Source: Diplolepis rosae (taxonomy: Eukaryota > Arthropoda > Insecta > Hymenoptera > Diplolepididae). From it: DNA of 64,000 nt. The notes below the pieces were generated by a model. The model searched no databases, was not told the origin of the DNA, and saw nothing but the letters and a program-made list of their open reading frames with translations. The translations under genes and the position numbers were made by a program. Location of the stretch: the NCBI GenBank assembly GCA_030998225.1, contig JAPYXD010000727.1, positions 3,410,001 through 3,474,000 of the forward strand. Direction: 5' to 3'. Numbering within the stretch: the first letter of the stretch is position 1; each line of letters begins with the position of its first letter. Of this stretch, positions 35,301 to 50,300 are shown in pieces.

Positions 35301-38300
35301 AGAAAAGGTTCGGATTAAAACTTGGGTCCGGACCTGAAATTAAAGTAAATATGTCAATAAGTTTATCACAACTATAGTTGATATTTACAAATCTTTGTGA
35401 ATCTTCTATCGGGCTCAAAAATTACCTGCAGGTAGATCGTCACGAAGTTCGGTTATAACTAAAGTCATTTGTCTCGGTTGCAGGTGTAGCAAGGACGTTC
35501 TGTAAGTCACTTGACCTAAGTTTGCTGGTATCGAATCTGCCAGTCCATGAATTTTAAACTTCGTACCCCAAATATTCGATGTAACTTCAACGAGTCTAGC
35601 ATGCTGTGAAATGTTTTAATATTTCAGCGTTTAATTAAAAATCATCACTATATAACTTTCATTGTGAGTGGAACTTACTTCGGGTAAAGTGTCGACATAA
35701 GCAAGGTCGTCGGTTTCTTCGCTATATTTTTCCTCCCGTCTTCTTCTATTTTTCCGCCTGTTTCTTGGTGATCCACACAAGTCAGCAGTATCCCTTTCAG
35801 TATCTGATCCATCGCTAAACATTGGATATTGAGAGGGAGTAGTATAATCCTGAAAGTGGCAAGAGCCCTGGCTTTGAGGATCAAATATCACAAACTCTGG
35901 ACGAATTTTACTGGTTCTTCTTCCTTTCAGAAGAGGTACTAGGCCGCCCAAATATTCCAAATAAAGAGTGTAACAAGGGGCTGGTTCTCCAGCGTGCCTC
36001 AGCATCGTGCAATGGAGTCTTCCACCTCCTGGCGGTGGTCTTGAAACAAATCTTCTCAAATCTCGAGGTTCTGGGACGCAACATCTAAAATTAACAGAAA
36101 AGATTCAATTTTTCCAATTTCCATTTAAAAACTTTCAACGCTAATATATTTTCAATAATTAATCATTTAAATTCAATGGAAATTAAATTTTTTTCTAAAA
36201 TATTTGGGAAAAATTATTTATTTTATTAATTAGCTTCTTATATAAAATTTTTCAATTTTGATGCAACACACTTCAATTTCAAGCTAAAAAATGAGAGTTT
36301 TTACCTTGAATTTTAAAAATAGATTTTAAAGCAACAGATTTTAAAAGAAGAAGCAAGAAGGACCTTCAGCCCCTGTGAAAAAGTATATTTTCCCATCTTA
36401 TTTCCTTTCGATTTGGATAGCCTGAGGGAAAAGGGTCGTAACGCGGTAGAAGAGTATTTGTGAGAGCATTTTTCAAGTGGAAGACTGTTTTTTAGAATAT
36501 GCTTAAAACGTGATTGCTTCTCGGTCTCCATATCGATCGGAAGATATAAGCTGTGTTACTATAAAACATTGAGAGACTCTATGATTTTTCTTACCGTATC
36601 GTGCTAGCAAAGAGCGCAGCGACTAAAGCCCTCAGTCTTGGTGGAAGTGGTAGTTGTTGTACATTAGATTCTTTAGTAATAGCTGCCCTGACAGCTAGTC
36701 TCGACAAAAGCTGAAGAGAGCCCACCCTTCTGAAAAAAATGCATTTACACGTTTTTAACAATCTACATAAATTTTTTTTTTTTACCAAAATTATACCGTT
36801 AAATATTCAAGAACAGACGTTTGCGCGTTGCATTTAGTACTTGAAAAATAAAGAGCTCCTGACTCCAAAAATCCTTTAAATGCAGGGAAAAACATTTTTT
36901 CATTATGGAAGCTCGTAAAAAATATTATCTGTTTTGTATGAATCTTTTCTTTTATAAAAGTAACTTTTATGAAAACATCATTTTCTATTTTGAGTACATT
37001 AAATTATTTTAGACGAAAATTGTAGAAAAGTGTTTTTATTAGCTTTTGAAAAATATAAGTTCTCAATAATTATTTAATTAGAATGCAATATGGATTACTT
37101 TACCTAGAGACCCAAGCAGCATGAACACGTGCACCCGTTGCTACAAAAAGTCGTCTATCATTATGACCCCATGTCAACGCCGAGACTGGACACTGAAAAT
37201 CAATATTTAAATATACTTAGAAAATTAGTTCATTGATTAACTTAAAGAAAATGAAACAATATTAAATTTTCAAGAACTTTAAAGCTATTTAATGTTACAA
37301 AGAACAATAATTTTCATTCATTTTTAAAACTAACCTGCGTGTATGGAATCACAGTTGAATAAACAAGCATCCCCGAATCGGAATAAAATTTCAAGAGATT
37401 CGTATAGACCTGAGAACTTGTTGGAAAGACATCGGACTCTTTAATTCCTGCGATTGCCAAGAGCTTTCTAGAATTACTCCATTCTGCGTGTAAAGGCGCC
37501 TTTAGGCTTGTTTTTATTGTAATGGGCGACACATCGTCAAACGATTTCAACATGACAATGTTTCCGTCTGCAAGGCAAACTGCTAACACATAACTTCTCT
37601 CATCTGTAATCAGAAAAAAAATCATCATTTTTATTTAGAAATTACAATAAATATATTTGGGATTCTTCCAATAACGTTTTTACGAGTTCAATATATTAAA
37701 AGATTGATGTATAGCGTTTCCTGCAGACATTTCACGTAATTTATCACTTAAATTTAATTCGGAAAAACCTTTATAAAGATTGAATAAAAGCCTGGGTGTG
37801 AGTAATGGATCGTTGACAGCTTTAAACTTTTAAGATCGTTTAGTACGTCTCCAATTGACACTTAAGTGAATTTTTATGGAAGGAAAATGTTCGTTTTTAT
37901 AAAATTAACCTCTGCTATAATTTTTAATAAAAATTCAAAAGGTTTTTTTCTCAGACCATTAAGCTTCATTTTATCACAGTTCCGTTTTCTCATTAAAAAT
38001 GTAATTCTCAAATATGTATAAGGATATTTTAATCACTTACCAGTCGCATCATCTTCACCCTCTTCCATTTTAAATTTTTCAGCACTCCAGGCCATAGACG
38101 TAACACCAGCACCTAATTGGACTTCAGAAACCATCGCCCCATGAACGTCCATCACAATTAATTGCCCTGCCGTTGTTCCAAAATAGACCTTGTAACGTTT
38201 CAAACTCAAAATTAATATTTCTTTTTACGAAAACGTTGTTTCAACTACGTATCATTTCATCGTAACGCAAAAATTATGTAAAAGATAGAACCCATTTTAT

Positions 38301-41300
38301 CAAAGCATTTTATAATATTTGATAGATTGGGCTGAAGCTTGTGACGTCTCGTGTGACGAATTTTTTTTTCCTCGTATGATCTTTAAAACGATACAAAATA
38401 TACAAAATAGTGATTTTTGACAAAAACATTTTTTATAGTAAACAAAATTTTTTAAGTTTGACAAAAACAAACTATTTATAGACTAATACGTTAAATTATC
38501 CCGGAAACTAAAAAACAGACACTTATATTAATTAGAATTAATTAAAATTAGAAAAATTGCTTTGATCAAACTTTTCTAATTTTGTTCTCGCTCCGCAATC
38601 TCAGTTTTTAATTTATATTTTTTTTATTGTAGCACTATGTGAATGCAATCAAAAAGCAAAAGTCCATATGTATGTCTGTTTTTTAGTTTACGAGATAATT
38701 TAACGAGTTCGTCCATAAATAGTTTGTTTTTGTCAAAAATCACTATTCTGCATATTTTTTATTGTTTTGGAGATTATACGACGAAAAAAAATCGTCAGAT
38801 GAGACGTCACAAACTTTAGTCCTAATATTTGATAGCTGAACTGACTCATTGTTCTGCTTATAGGAAAGATATTATGAGACTCGTATATAAACTTTGTGAA
38901 AAATAATATGAGAATGACTTGGAACATTATACGGGGGATGCATTAGGATTTTTAACGACAGGAACGATCGATTGTAACACTAAACGGTAATATCAGTGAA
39001 GTTATGGACGACCTATCAAGTGACCTATCTAATGCCAGGAATGATGCATCGTATCAGTAAGTAGCCACTAAGAATTTCCGCTCTTAATATTCCGTTCAAA
39101 AATCCTTACTTAACTTTAAGCTTGAAATATTTTGAAAATTATTTGACAACTATTTTAATCTCAGATGGTAAATTGATTGCTGTAGTTAATATTAAATTAT
39201 TAATGAATTTAAATTATCAGAGAAAATTTATTAGAAATATGTATATGTAATAAGGTTTTATAAATTGACAATATTTGTACAGCATAGAAAATAATCTTTT
39301 CAAAAATTTTATTTGATATTTATTTACCTGTTGATCATCAGGTGTCCAAATACCACAAGTTATTATCGCTTTGTCATTGAGCATTGATGACCAGTATCTT
39401 TGTCCAGCTACACTTCCCACCAATACAAATCCATCCTGCAAGAAAATCTTAAAAAGTCAGTATAACCCTTTTTATTAAAAATTTTTATAGAGATTCTTAT
39501 AAAAATTGCCATCTAATACTTCATAAGAGAAATCAGGTGTATTTTCTTAGATGCTAGATAAAATATTCATTTTACCCAAGAACTCGATTAATATAACACC
39601 GTATTCTGAACAAATGTAACACCTGTTTGTTTTCTGTGTGTTTCAACTCTTCAAATTTTTAAATGATGTTAAGGCCATGGATCAATCGGATAACGTGATT
39701 AAATACATTTATTCGTTCATGTAAGATAACTTTCTAAATTTACAAATTATCTTTTTGAAAATTTTGGAAACGTGACAAAAGACAATAAAGTACCTCTGTT
39801 AACTTCCTTTTAATAAAAATTCAAAAAAAAAATCGAAAACTTATTTGTATTTTACGAATTCCCAGGAAGACATTTTGTGAAATAAAAAAATTATCTTACA
39901 CGAACTTTTACAGAAATTTGGTCACATGGTCTGGTTGATCCATGGCCTTAATTCCAAGATTTATATAATACGTTTCAGTCATTTAAGTGTTAAATAATGT
40001 TAAAAATATTCATATACTTTATTTTTAAATGGACATACTTAAAAGTTTAAACGCCTGTAGGAGGTAAAAAATGGCAACAAAAGACATTTATAACTTTTGT
40101 AAAATTGCAAGCGATACTTATACTGAGAGGGTCAGAGGGTGGCCAAGTAGTAACAGAGTTTATAATCAGACGTAAACGTGGCACTTTACTTGCTTATAAA
40201 ACGCAGAGAGTGTTTTTATTTCACTGCCAGGGATTAAAAGTTTACTCATCTCATACGTAAATAGTAAAGGGACAAAAAAACACACATATTTGCTAATTAC
40301 TACATCCCTATTTTTTATTTTAGTCTTTAATTTGTTTTACAATTTAAAAATCAAAACATCTAATTTTATTCGATTAGAATTATTATTAAATAAAGTAAAT
40401 CAGTTCAAAATCATTGTCATGGAAGCTGGAAGTTATTAAGAGCTTACAGAATATTAATATTAAAGCTTTCCCATCACGTTAAATTTTCGAATATAAACTA
40501 AGTCATGTCAAAATGCAAGACAAGTTCTTCTTAATTTTAATTTTAATTAATTATATTGATGGAATACATTTTTTATTTCAAAACTAAATTCGAAAAGGTA
40601 TCACTACCAACTCAAATTCATCTCAACGTCCAAACAAAAGTATAATTGAAAATTTCAAAAATTCAAAACTGTTCAAACCCTCAAAATACAAAAAAAAACT
40701 ACCAAATTTGGAGCAAAAAAATTCCTTGAAATAAACGATAATGAGAAACCAACAAAAAAGAAGGAAAGAAAACAGAAGGCAACCTTCCAAAACTCCTTAG
40801 TTCTTTTTCTTTCGTTCCTCCTCTATTGTCTTTATTACCCACAACCATCTACTTAAAAAGTAACACGCCTATAATTTAAAATTTCAAGAATTAGAAACTG
40901 TTCGAACCCTCAAAATTCTTTCGAATAGTTTCGAATTCTTGAAATTTTGAATTATAGGCGTGTTATTGTATTTTTTATGTAGATGGTTGTGGGTAATAAA
41001 GACAATAGGCGAGGAAAGAAAGAAAAAGAAGAAAGGGGTTTTAGAAGGTTACCTTCTTTTTTCTTTCCTCCTTTTTTGTTGGTTTTGTCATTATCGTTTA
41101 TTTTAAGGAATTTTTTTGCTCCAAATTTGGTAGTTTTTTCGCATTCTGAGGGTTCGAAGAGTTTCGAATTTTTTAATTACAGGCGTGTTATTATTTATGT
41201 AGATGGTTGTGGGTAATATAGACAAAAGAAATCGAAAGAAAGAAAAAGAAGAAAGGGGTTTTGGAAGGTTGCCTTCTTTTTTCTTTCCTCCTTTTTTATT

Positions 41301-44300
41301 GGTTTCTCATAATCGTTTATTTAAAGAAATTTTTTTGGTCCAGATTTGGTCTTTTTTTGGTATTTGAGGGTTCAAACAGTTTCGAATTCTTGAAATTTTG
41401 AATTACATTTTTAATTTCTAAGATGTATCTGATATTGCTTTTATGTAAAAGGCTAAATAGATGAGAAATATATATAAAAATTCAGTTAATTTCGATGTAA
41501 TCATCATTAGAAATCTCGATTGACAAAAAAGATTGTACTCTACTTCGTGAAAAGCTTCATGCTCTCTTGAATCTTTTTACTACTTGCTGCCCATGTGAAA
41601 TACGATATTAACTTTCAGGTATACTAGAGAATGACAGCTTCGAGTGCTCTTTGTCATCGTTCTCTGCTAACAATGAACCAAAGGTTCTCAATTCATTATA
41701 GGTAGATCAGTATAACAATATGTGATTTTTGTATTGCTTTATTGTATTTCAAGATTTAAATCACAGTCTGTTTCTTGTGAAACTCGCACAAAAATAGTTA
41801 AACTAATATTATTCAAATTACTTCTATTATGCAAAATCATTAACTAATTTTAATCGTTAGAGAGAAATTTTTAAGGAAAAGTGAAAATTTCTTATTTGAA
41901 ATGCAAAACTGGCATAAAATTGTGAAAAATTTGATAATTATATTCAATTCCAAATATATTACATGCCTTTTCGTGTTGTAAACGTCAAATCAAATTCAGT
42001 TCAATAACTTTAAAAGTGAAATAAAATAGAAGACGAATATCATAAGATCAAACGTCACCTGCATTTATATAAGAGGAGTCAATTTTTAGAACTGGACGTA
42101 GTCCAGATTCCACAAAAGGACGATCAATTGCATCGCCTTGATTCAAGTTCCGACCGTTTAAAACTTTTATGTGGACCAGAATTCCACTTATTTCGAACAC
42201 AAGATCTATTCTAAACTTTTCTTTTCATTTTTTAAAAGGGCACTTATGTGTACTACTTAAATAAACCAAACTTTAATCAACTTTTAAAAAAATAATTTAA
42301 GTTTGAACTATTGTTATTATCAAATCTTCTGAATAAGTCTGCAGTAATAATTTAATTCAAACATTGTTAATGATTATAAATCACTTACCCGATAACAAAT
42401 GAGTGCCATTCTTCCATCGTGTGACCAAGAGAAATGGGTGACAGGGGTGCTTCTGTCATTTATTAATTCTATGCTCCATCTCCCTTCGTATTTTATCCAA
42501 ACAAAAATCACGCCAGAACTGTCACAGGAAGCCAGCTTTTGATAAGGCTCATTCCATTTTACGAGTATTACCTTAAAAAAAGAGAATAACAAAAAATTAC
42601 TGTAAAATATTCTTATTCAAGATTTACGGAAGTTTCTACATGTTTGTGTCCAAAATATATAAAATTTTGTTTTCAAAATTTGGAAAATGTTAGAAAAGAT
42701 AAAAACCAACGTAGATGAACTATTTTGGTTTTAAGGCCATGGATCAGTCAGACCACGTGACTAAATTATACATTTATTCGTTCATGTAAGATAACTTTTT
42801 TATTTCACAAAATATCTTCCTGAAAATTTGGGAAATACAATAGAAGATGATAAAGATCGTCTGTTAACTTCTTTTGAGTGAAAATTAAAAAAAATTGAAG
42901 ACTTATCGACAATTACAGTTAACTATAAAAAATTTTGCAAAATTTTCGCTCAAACGAAGTTGACAGACGATCTTTATTGTCATCTGTTGCATTTTCCAAA
43001 TTTTCAGGAAGATATTTTTTGGAATAAAAAAGTTATATTATATGGACTTTTACAGAAATTTTGTGACATGGTCTGGTGAATCCATGGACTTAATAATGTA
43101 AAAACGATTTCCGGTACATTTTGCTAAAATTACACTTTATATCATTTTTGAAACCAAAAGTAGTCTATCTACGTGCTATATTATCTTCTCTACTATTTCA
43201 CAAATTTTGAAAACTAAATTCTATGTAGTTTAGACACAAACATGTAGAAACCTAAAATCAATATAATTTGCTAATTTCCTGAGTATCACATGCCCTTAAG
43301 TAGAGAAATAAACAGTTAAATAAACTGCAAAAAATAATTTTTTATCAAAAATGCTCTGAAATCTTTCATAATATTTCTGTCGGTAGAATTTTAGTTTCAC
43401 TTGATTTGAAAAAAGTAATTTTCCCCTCTTCAGGTGTCTTTTACCCAATACAATGTTTCCTTGTTTTGTTCCCAGGTACTTCACGAATCTACCGCGTACT
43501 CGAGATGCAGATATTAATTAAGCTCCTGTGGATAGAATGCAAAAGAGCTTTCAAGACATTCAATTCCCCTTTTCGTAAAGAGGGTTGAAATATTCTCTTG
43601 GTAGATTATCTTCAACTTCCGGTGCAGACGATAGAGATTACTTTCGAGTCTGCAAACAAATAAGTTCATCTCTCGACCTATAAAGTACAGACTCCCTATA
43701 CCATACCGGAAGTACATCGTTATATCCTTAGCAATACTATCTCTATCCTTCTTAGAAAGGCATTGAAATTTAGAATTTATGGATTTCTCCCTGCTAAATT
43801 ATTAGATTTAAGTTAATTGAAATTTTCAAGGTGGTTTAAAAGATTTGTTTTAAATTAATCATTAGCCATATTATCAAGTTTTAAATCTGAATTGTAAAAC
43901 TTAACATTTCCGATAATTAAGGGGTTACACCACTTTGTCCCATCAAAATATTATGCTTTTTCAAGAATATGTATTAAAGTAATAAAACGTTTTTATTTTA
44001 ATTCAAGTACATTAATGTATTATACTACTATTAAACTAGAAAATTATTTTTTTTTGTAAAACTGACGGCTTGACATGTACTGGAACGCTGCAAAAATAAA
44101 TGGCCGTACTCTCTAAATCTGAATCAGTCGAATTTTCACTGATTGAATCAGTAATTTGCCTTTTCACTGATAAATCAGTGAAAAAAGTATTTTTCACTGT
44201 TAAATTAGTTGATTTCCACTGAAGTAATCAGTTAAATATGACTGATTTACAGTAACCTCTTTTTAGCTATTTGAATCAGTCAAATTTCACTGATAATCAG

Positions 44301-47300
44301 TAGATTTTGACTAATTCAGATTTAGAGAGTACGGTGGGCACTCTAGTTTTGCCAAATTTCAATCAATCGACTTAAATTGATTTAAAGTAAAAGATACGTA
44401 TTTAGGCCTAAATTTCGTTACTTCAAGTTGCATAAAAAATGAAAATATTAATTTTAAAGAAATTCTACATATTTCACTGAAAAAAACATGTAATGATTCT
44501 AATAAAAAAAGATTTAAGTCGATTAATTGAAAATTGGTAAAGCTAGAGTGCCCACCGACTTTGAAAATGCAGTTTCGAGAAATATGCGTTTAAAGTTTCG
44601 AGAATGTTAATGCGTTAATGCGCGCCTCTACTTCTACTGTTCGAAAATTGCCCTTTTACTTTCGATATCGATTTGTAACTAACGGCATATCATTTTAGTA
44701 TATATAGAGAGTACTTTAAGAACAAAAAAAAAGTTCGTTTTTTTGAAGCGACCAAAGTGGTGTAATCCCTTAAGGGCATGTGAAACTTGAGAAATTACCA
44801 AATATTATTGATATGAAATTTCTACATGTTTGTGACTAAAATACAATAAATTTTGTTTCCAAAATTTTGGAAATGGTAGAGAAGATAAAAACGAACGTAA
44901 ATAAACTACTTCTGGTTTTGATCAATACTATTTTTGGGGTGCATGCAGGGGCGTGTAGTGAGAGGGAGAATGGGGGTGCGACACTCCCCCACCCCCAAAC
45001 TTTCTAGGAGTCGGCATTTTCGGAACTTTATTTTATATATTTGAATAGTCCAAAAATTGTTATGTGATGATGATAAAAAGTCGGAAGTTTATGAAAGCTT
45101 CCAAGTTAAGATATTCTTAAGATGCGAAACGTTCATTCGATTTCTCACCTCATACATAATTTTTCCAAAAAATGTCTGGAATTTTCTGTAAAATCAAATG
45201 CTAGTCTATTCAAAAAGTAGATAAAAGAGCTTTTTTTATTCAGCCAAATGTACGCGAAATTTGGTAAATTCATTGTTTTTCGAACAGAAATTGGCTTATT
45301 TCCGAAAGATCTCATGGTTTTATGAAAAGAATGATAGTGAATAATTCACAATTTATTTGATTGGTTTTAAGTTGTAATATTTTTAATCTGCCGAAGTTTT
45401 CAACCAAATAATGATGAAAAATTATTTGTCGATTTTGCAAATATTCGGCATTTTTGACTAATTGCTTCGAGAATGATTTAGAAAGACTTAAAAAATAATT
45501 CAAATCGTCGCCTAAAAATGTTGAATAAATATGTATAAGCTTTATGTATTTGTTTTTGAATTTAATGTTCTTTAACCAATTAATCGGCTTTCTCAAAAGG
45601 TTCAAGCGTTATAGTCATGAAAGTGTACATGGGAAAATTCAAAAGTTTATTGATATGAGTCGGAAATCGGTTTTCGAGAAATTGTTTAATCGTAAATCCG
45701 ACCTCCGAAAAAGAAATATTGTGAAGTACCAAACAAAATTATATAATTGGCAAATTTTTCATACGAGTCGGCAACGAAATCACCCCCTGATATTTGAAAG
45801 GTTCGCTATGCCCCTGGATGCATGCTCTTAATAATCTCCTTTATCAGAACGATTCTTCCGAGAGAGTTTGTGTCAAAAGAAGTAGAACGGCGAGATACTC
45901 TTTAATACTGCTTTAGCGAATTTGCCACGTCCTATTTCTGTTTCAGAAGTTCCTTTGCACTTACCAGATCAAAGTTATATACGGAATTTAAGGTTTCTAT
46001 CGCCGAAATATCTCATTGTCATCAGATTTTTTCATGTGATTCAGGTAAATAAAATTTTTTTAATTTTGTTGACTCCCCACAGATGCTTTGAAGAAAAGGC
46101 AAGGAGGATATTCATAAGATGTGCATTATTAATCATTCCAAGACTACGAAACGAATATTATTTAATTTTTTACAGTAACTTATAAATTTATCTAATATTC
46201 ATGTTTAATAAATCAATTCATACATTTTATTATACTTCTTGTCCAGAATAATCGTTATAGAATCAAGCCCAAATCCAAGACGCTATTCTGATCCCTTTTC
46301 AATCGGACAAAGAGAAAGTTCAATTTATTCCCTCGTTTCCTTTCAACCTACTTGGCTTTGAATTTTCCTCTCGAATAAGTATATATTTGCGTATTTACAT
46401 GCCACTATGCTTTTATATATAAAAATAATGCATAATAAAAAATGAATGGCGAGAAGCCTCGGAAATTCAACTTTTTGCTTATTATATACTTTTCACTTCC
46501 CTTCATTGTATAGGAATTATAATTCGTCCTCACGCGAGCTGATATTGACTAGCCGTTATATTTCTGAACTCGTATCTTAATACATTCTTAATTGATCTCA
46601 GATACATAACTTCTCGTCACCTAGAGCTTCATCAAACACCTTATACAGCAAATTTTCTCTTAATAATATTTTTATCAAGGACAGTTCCATGCGCGAATTA
46701 CCAACCGAATAAAAGATAAATAAATAAAAATTACTCTCTAATGTAAAAAAATATGTTTTTATCTAAACGTAAAAATTTATTTAAATTATCATTTAGTCCA
46801 ATCAGCACAATTTTTCTATTGGAATTCTGCATTAATAAGGAAGATTTAATCACTTTTCAAAACATCTTTCTTTGAAACAAGAGGGTTTTATTTCATTTGA
46901 ATAATATAATATTTTTCATTTAGGAAAATATATTTACACAAATCGATCTAGTAATTTTTATTTAATTTTTTAATTTTCATTCATTATTGGAACCATAAAC
47001 TATGTTCGGTCTGAATTTATTGCCAATAAAGTTTGAGAAAAGTAACCTACTCCACAGTTAAACTCTAGACATCTCAAATAAAAGAATAATTGTGCAAACA
47101 TTCGTTTATGTATAGGAAATAGACGAAGTAAAATTACTACCCTAACCCACACATTACATCGAACTTCTTCTGGATTTTAGGAATAACATTTTTTTCATAC
47201 ATTCAAAGGTTTTAACCACAAAGATCGATATTGAAAAATTTGCATTTTACATTTGAGTATATAAAAACATCTATCAAATTCTAAAAAATGTTAAGGGCAT

Positions 47301-50300
47301 GTGATACTTGAGAAAAGTAGTCTATCTACGTCCGTTTTGAACTTTTCTACCATTTCCCCAATTTAAATAAAAAAATTTTATACACTTTGGACATTAAGAT
47401 GTGATCACGAGACTAAATTATACATTTATTCATTCATGTAAGATAACTGTTTTTAATTTACAGAGTATCTTTCTGAAAATTTGGGAAACGTAACAAAAGA
47501 CAATAAAGCTCGTATGTTAACTTCTTTTTAGTAGAAATTTGGAAACAAATTCAAAAACTTATCGGCAATTACAGTTAACTGTAAAATTTTTTTTCAAAAT
47601 TTGTACTCAAACGAAGTTAATACACGTTCTTTATCATTTTCTGTTGCACTGAGAAAACAGTTTCTTTGAATCAAAGAAACATTTCTTTGATATACGGTCA
47701 AAGAAAAAATTTCTTTGAATTAAAAAAAGTTTTGTTAATTCAAAAAAAATTTCTTTTAACCAAAGAAATAGATTTGTTTACATTAAAGAAAATTTTTTTA
47801 AATCAAAAAAACTTTCTTCAATTCAAAGAAATTTTTTCTTTGATCGTATATCAAAGAAATGTTTCTTTGATTAAAAGAAACTGTTTTCTGGGTGTGTATT
47901 TTCCAAATTTCCAGAAAGACATTTTGTAAAATAAGCAAGTTATCTTACACTAACTTTTACAGGAATTTGCTCACGTGATCTGGTTGATCCATGGCCTTAA
48001 ATATAAAAAGCATATATATGTATTATTTTCTATAAAATTTCCTTTCTGAAATATGTTGACCTATTGACAAAAATTTTGTTAAATCAGAAAAATTTTTCAA
48101 ATATGTATAAACCATTTATGTACTTGACAATTCAGATGCTTTTATTAATATCTGAATGAACGTTTTACCTAGAGTGAAAGTATAGTTGGATGTTTGGCTT
48201 AATAAATTCTTTCTCCACACTAACCGAGAGAAGCTTTCAGCCTCTCTGGTATAATTGAATTCCATGAAATTTAGGATCCTTGACTAGCAAAAGCTCGAGT
48301 TTGAAAGTACTGAAAAAAGCTTTTCCACTAATTCTTTTAAGCTCGAACATTTTATCAACATATTATGAATTTTATGGAAGCATTTACGACATTCAATTAA
48401 TTGCTAGTTTCTATATCGAAAATTATAGTGATGTAAAAAAATCTAATCGGAAGAAAATTCTTAAATGTACTAAAAATAGTAATTTAATATAATAGAATAA
48501 CGCGCCATTCTGTAAGTTTATGTTTTGAGTAAAAAATTGGTAGTTAAGTAGTAATATGTTATACAATATTGATATAAAATATTTTTGTTCTATTCTTAAA
48601 AAGAAAAAATGTGTATCGAGCGAAAGTAAAGCCATCTTGTAAGATGATAAACCGGATATATTGCGGAAGAACTTAATGCACGTGTGTTGCAAATATCCTA
48701 TTTCAACATCCCACCGATGTCTTAGGGAGGAGATTCCGTGGCAGCTTGTTTAATTAAATTTCCTGAACTTCTGCGCAATAAATACATAAAGTGGTTTTCC
48801 CCTGACAATATATGTACTTCCACGATTATTTGTAATTTGTAATGTAGATGGCACTGATTTCATTTGCGAACGTTTTCCAAAAACTAAGAATGTTAAGTAG
48901 TATCAAGTACACTATTTTTACATTCTCATCATAAATGTTTTATGTGAATAATGACTTTCGAAATTTTTATCAAATTTACGTTTTGAGACCCCCTGAGTCA
49001 GAAAAAACGATGTTTACAAAAGTGTCTGTCTCTGCGTCTGTCTGATTGGGCTGAAGTTTCAGACGTGTTAGACGAATTTAGAAATATATTTTTTTTTTCA
49101 ATAAAAAAATTTAAAAAACGTTAGGAAACATTAAATTAAGTTTTCAAGTCTCTGTGAACAATAAAAAATGTTTTAATTAGAAAAAAAATATATTTCATTT
49201 TTATTTTTCAACAGGCAAACAAACATAGATGGTAAATTCTTGTATAAAAGGGAAAAAGTGTTTTTTGACACGGTATATATTTTATGTTTTGATTTTAAAT
49301 ATCGAAAATGAAAAATTCCATTTTTAACCCAAATATGTGAAATACAAAATAAGCGTTAAAATAAAAAATCGTTTGCTTAAAAACAGTCTACGAATTTTAA
49401 GATATTTGAAATAAAATAGATTTTTTTTATTCATGTAAATGATTAGAAAGTTACAGAAATGTATACGAAATTTCGAATGCGAAGCGTGAATGTCATGAGT
49501 TTGAAATGAGTTTCTTAATTAAGGCTGATAGAGCCTAAAGTAAATTGAATTTCCTTTTACATTTGAAATCAAAATTTTAGTAACTTTGTGAAAATGTAAT
49601 TCACATCTCAATATAATAAAATTGACTTGAGCTTCAATATCAAATTACAAGAAATAAACTTATATGAATCAAACTTGCGCAAGAATGGCCTTAATTAAAA
49701 TTAGAATAATTACCTACTTTTGAATACTTTCCCATTTATTTATTTACAAATAAAATATGTTTTAATTACTATTTCAGACGAAAAATTGAAAATTAAAACT
49801 TTGATTATAATTCAAAGATCTGTAAATTAGTATATTTTCAGAGCAGCTCCTGAGATAAATTTTTTAATTTCAAAATTTGTAAATCGAGAGGTATTTTTGT
49901 AGAGTCTGTAAGTTTTAATGAAATTCAAAGTTTAAAGTTCAAAAATATGAATTTTAAGTTTTGAACGCATTAGAATTTAAAATTTTTCAAATATGAAATC
50001 ATTTAATTTCTAAAGCTTGAGAATTTAAAGAAATGCAAACCAAAAAGGTTTTACAGCGATTTACTATATATTTTCAATGTTTTATGAACAGAAATAAAAA
50101 ACATGGTAAACATTGAATGAAGTATAACTAACCAGTAATTTATCCATTTTTACATTTTGTTTGCGAACACTGGTGGACTTTGAAGGATAATTTACGTTTC
50201 TACCATTTCGATATACTTGTCAAGGTATATAAAATTTTAATGGATTTGCAATTTATTTAAGGCCATGGATAGACCAGATCACGTGACCAAATTCCTGTAA

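Larger units (their letters stand above)
43917..44773. mobile_element. TTAA-flanked element (family F) carrying two MITEs
   Basis: TTAAGGGGTTACACCACTTT at the left, inverted AAAGTGGTGTAATCCCTTAA at the right, TTAA both sides. Interrupted back-to-back by the TCAGTGA MITE (44107-44331) and a GGTGGGCACTCTAG hairpin element (44332-44557). Non-coding. Confidence 0.85.

Noticed and set aside
40983..41216. 77-codon frame with Lys/Glu-rich start and Phe-rich end
   Set aside because: Lies wholly in a unit of the three-copy repeat at 40600-41410.
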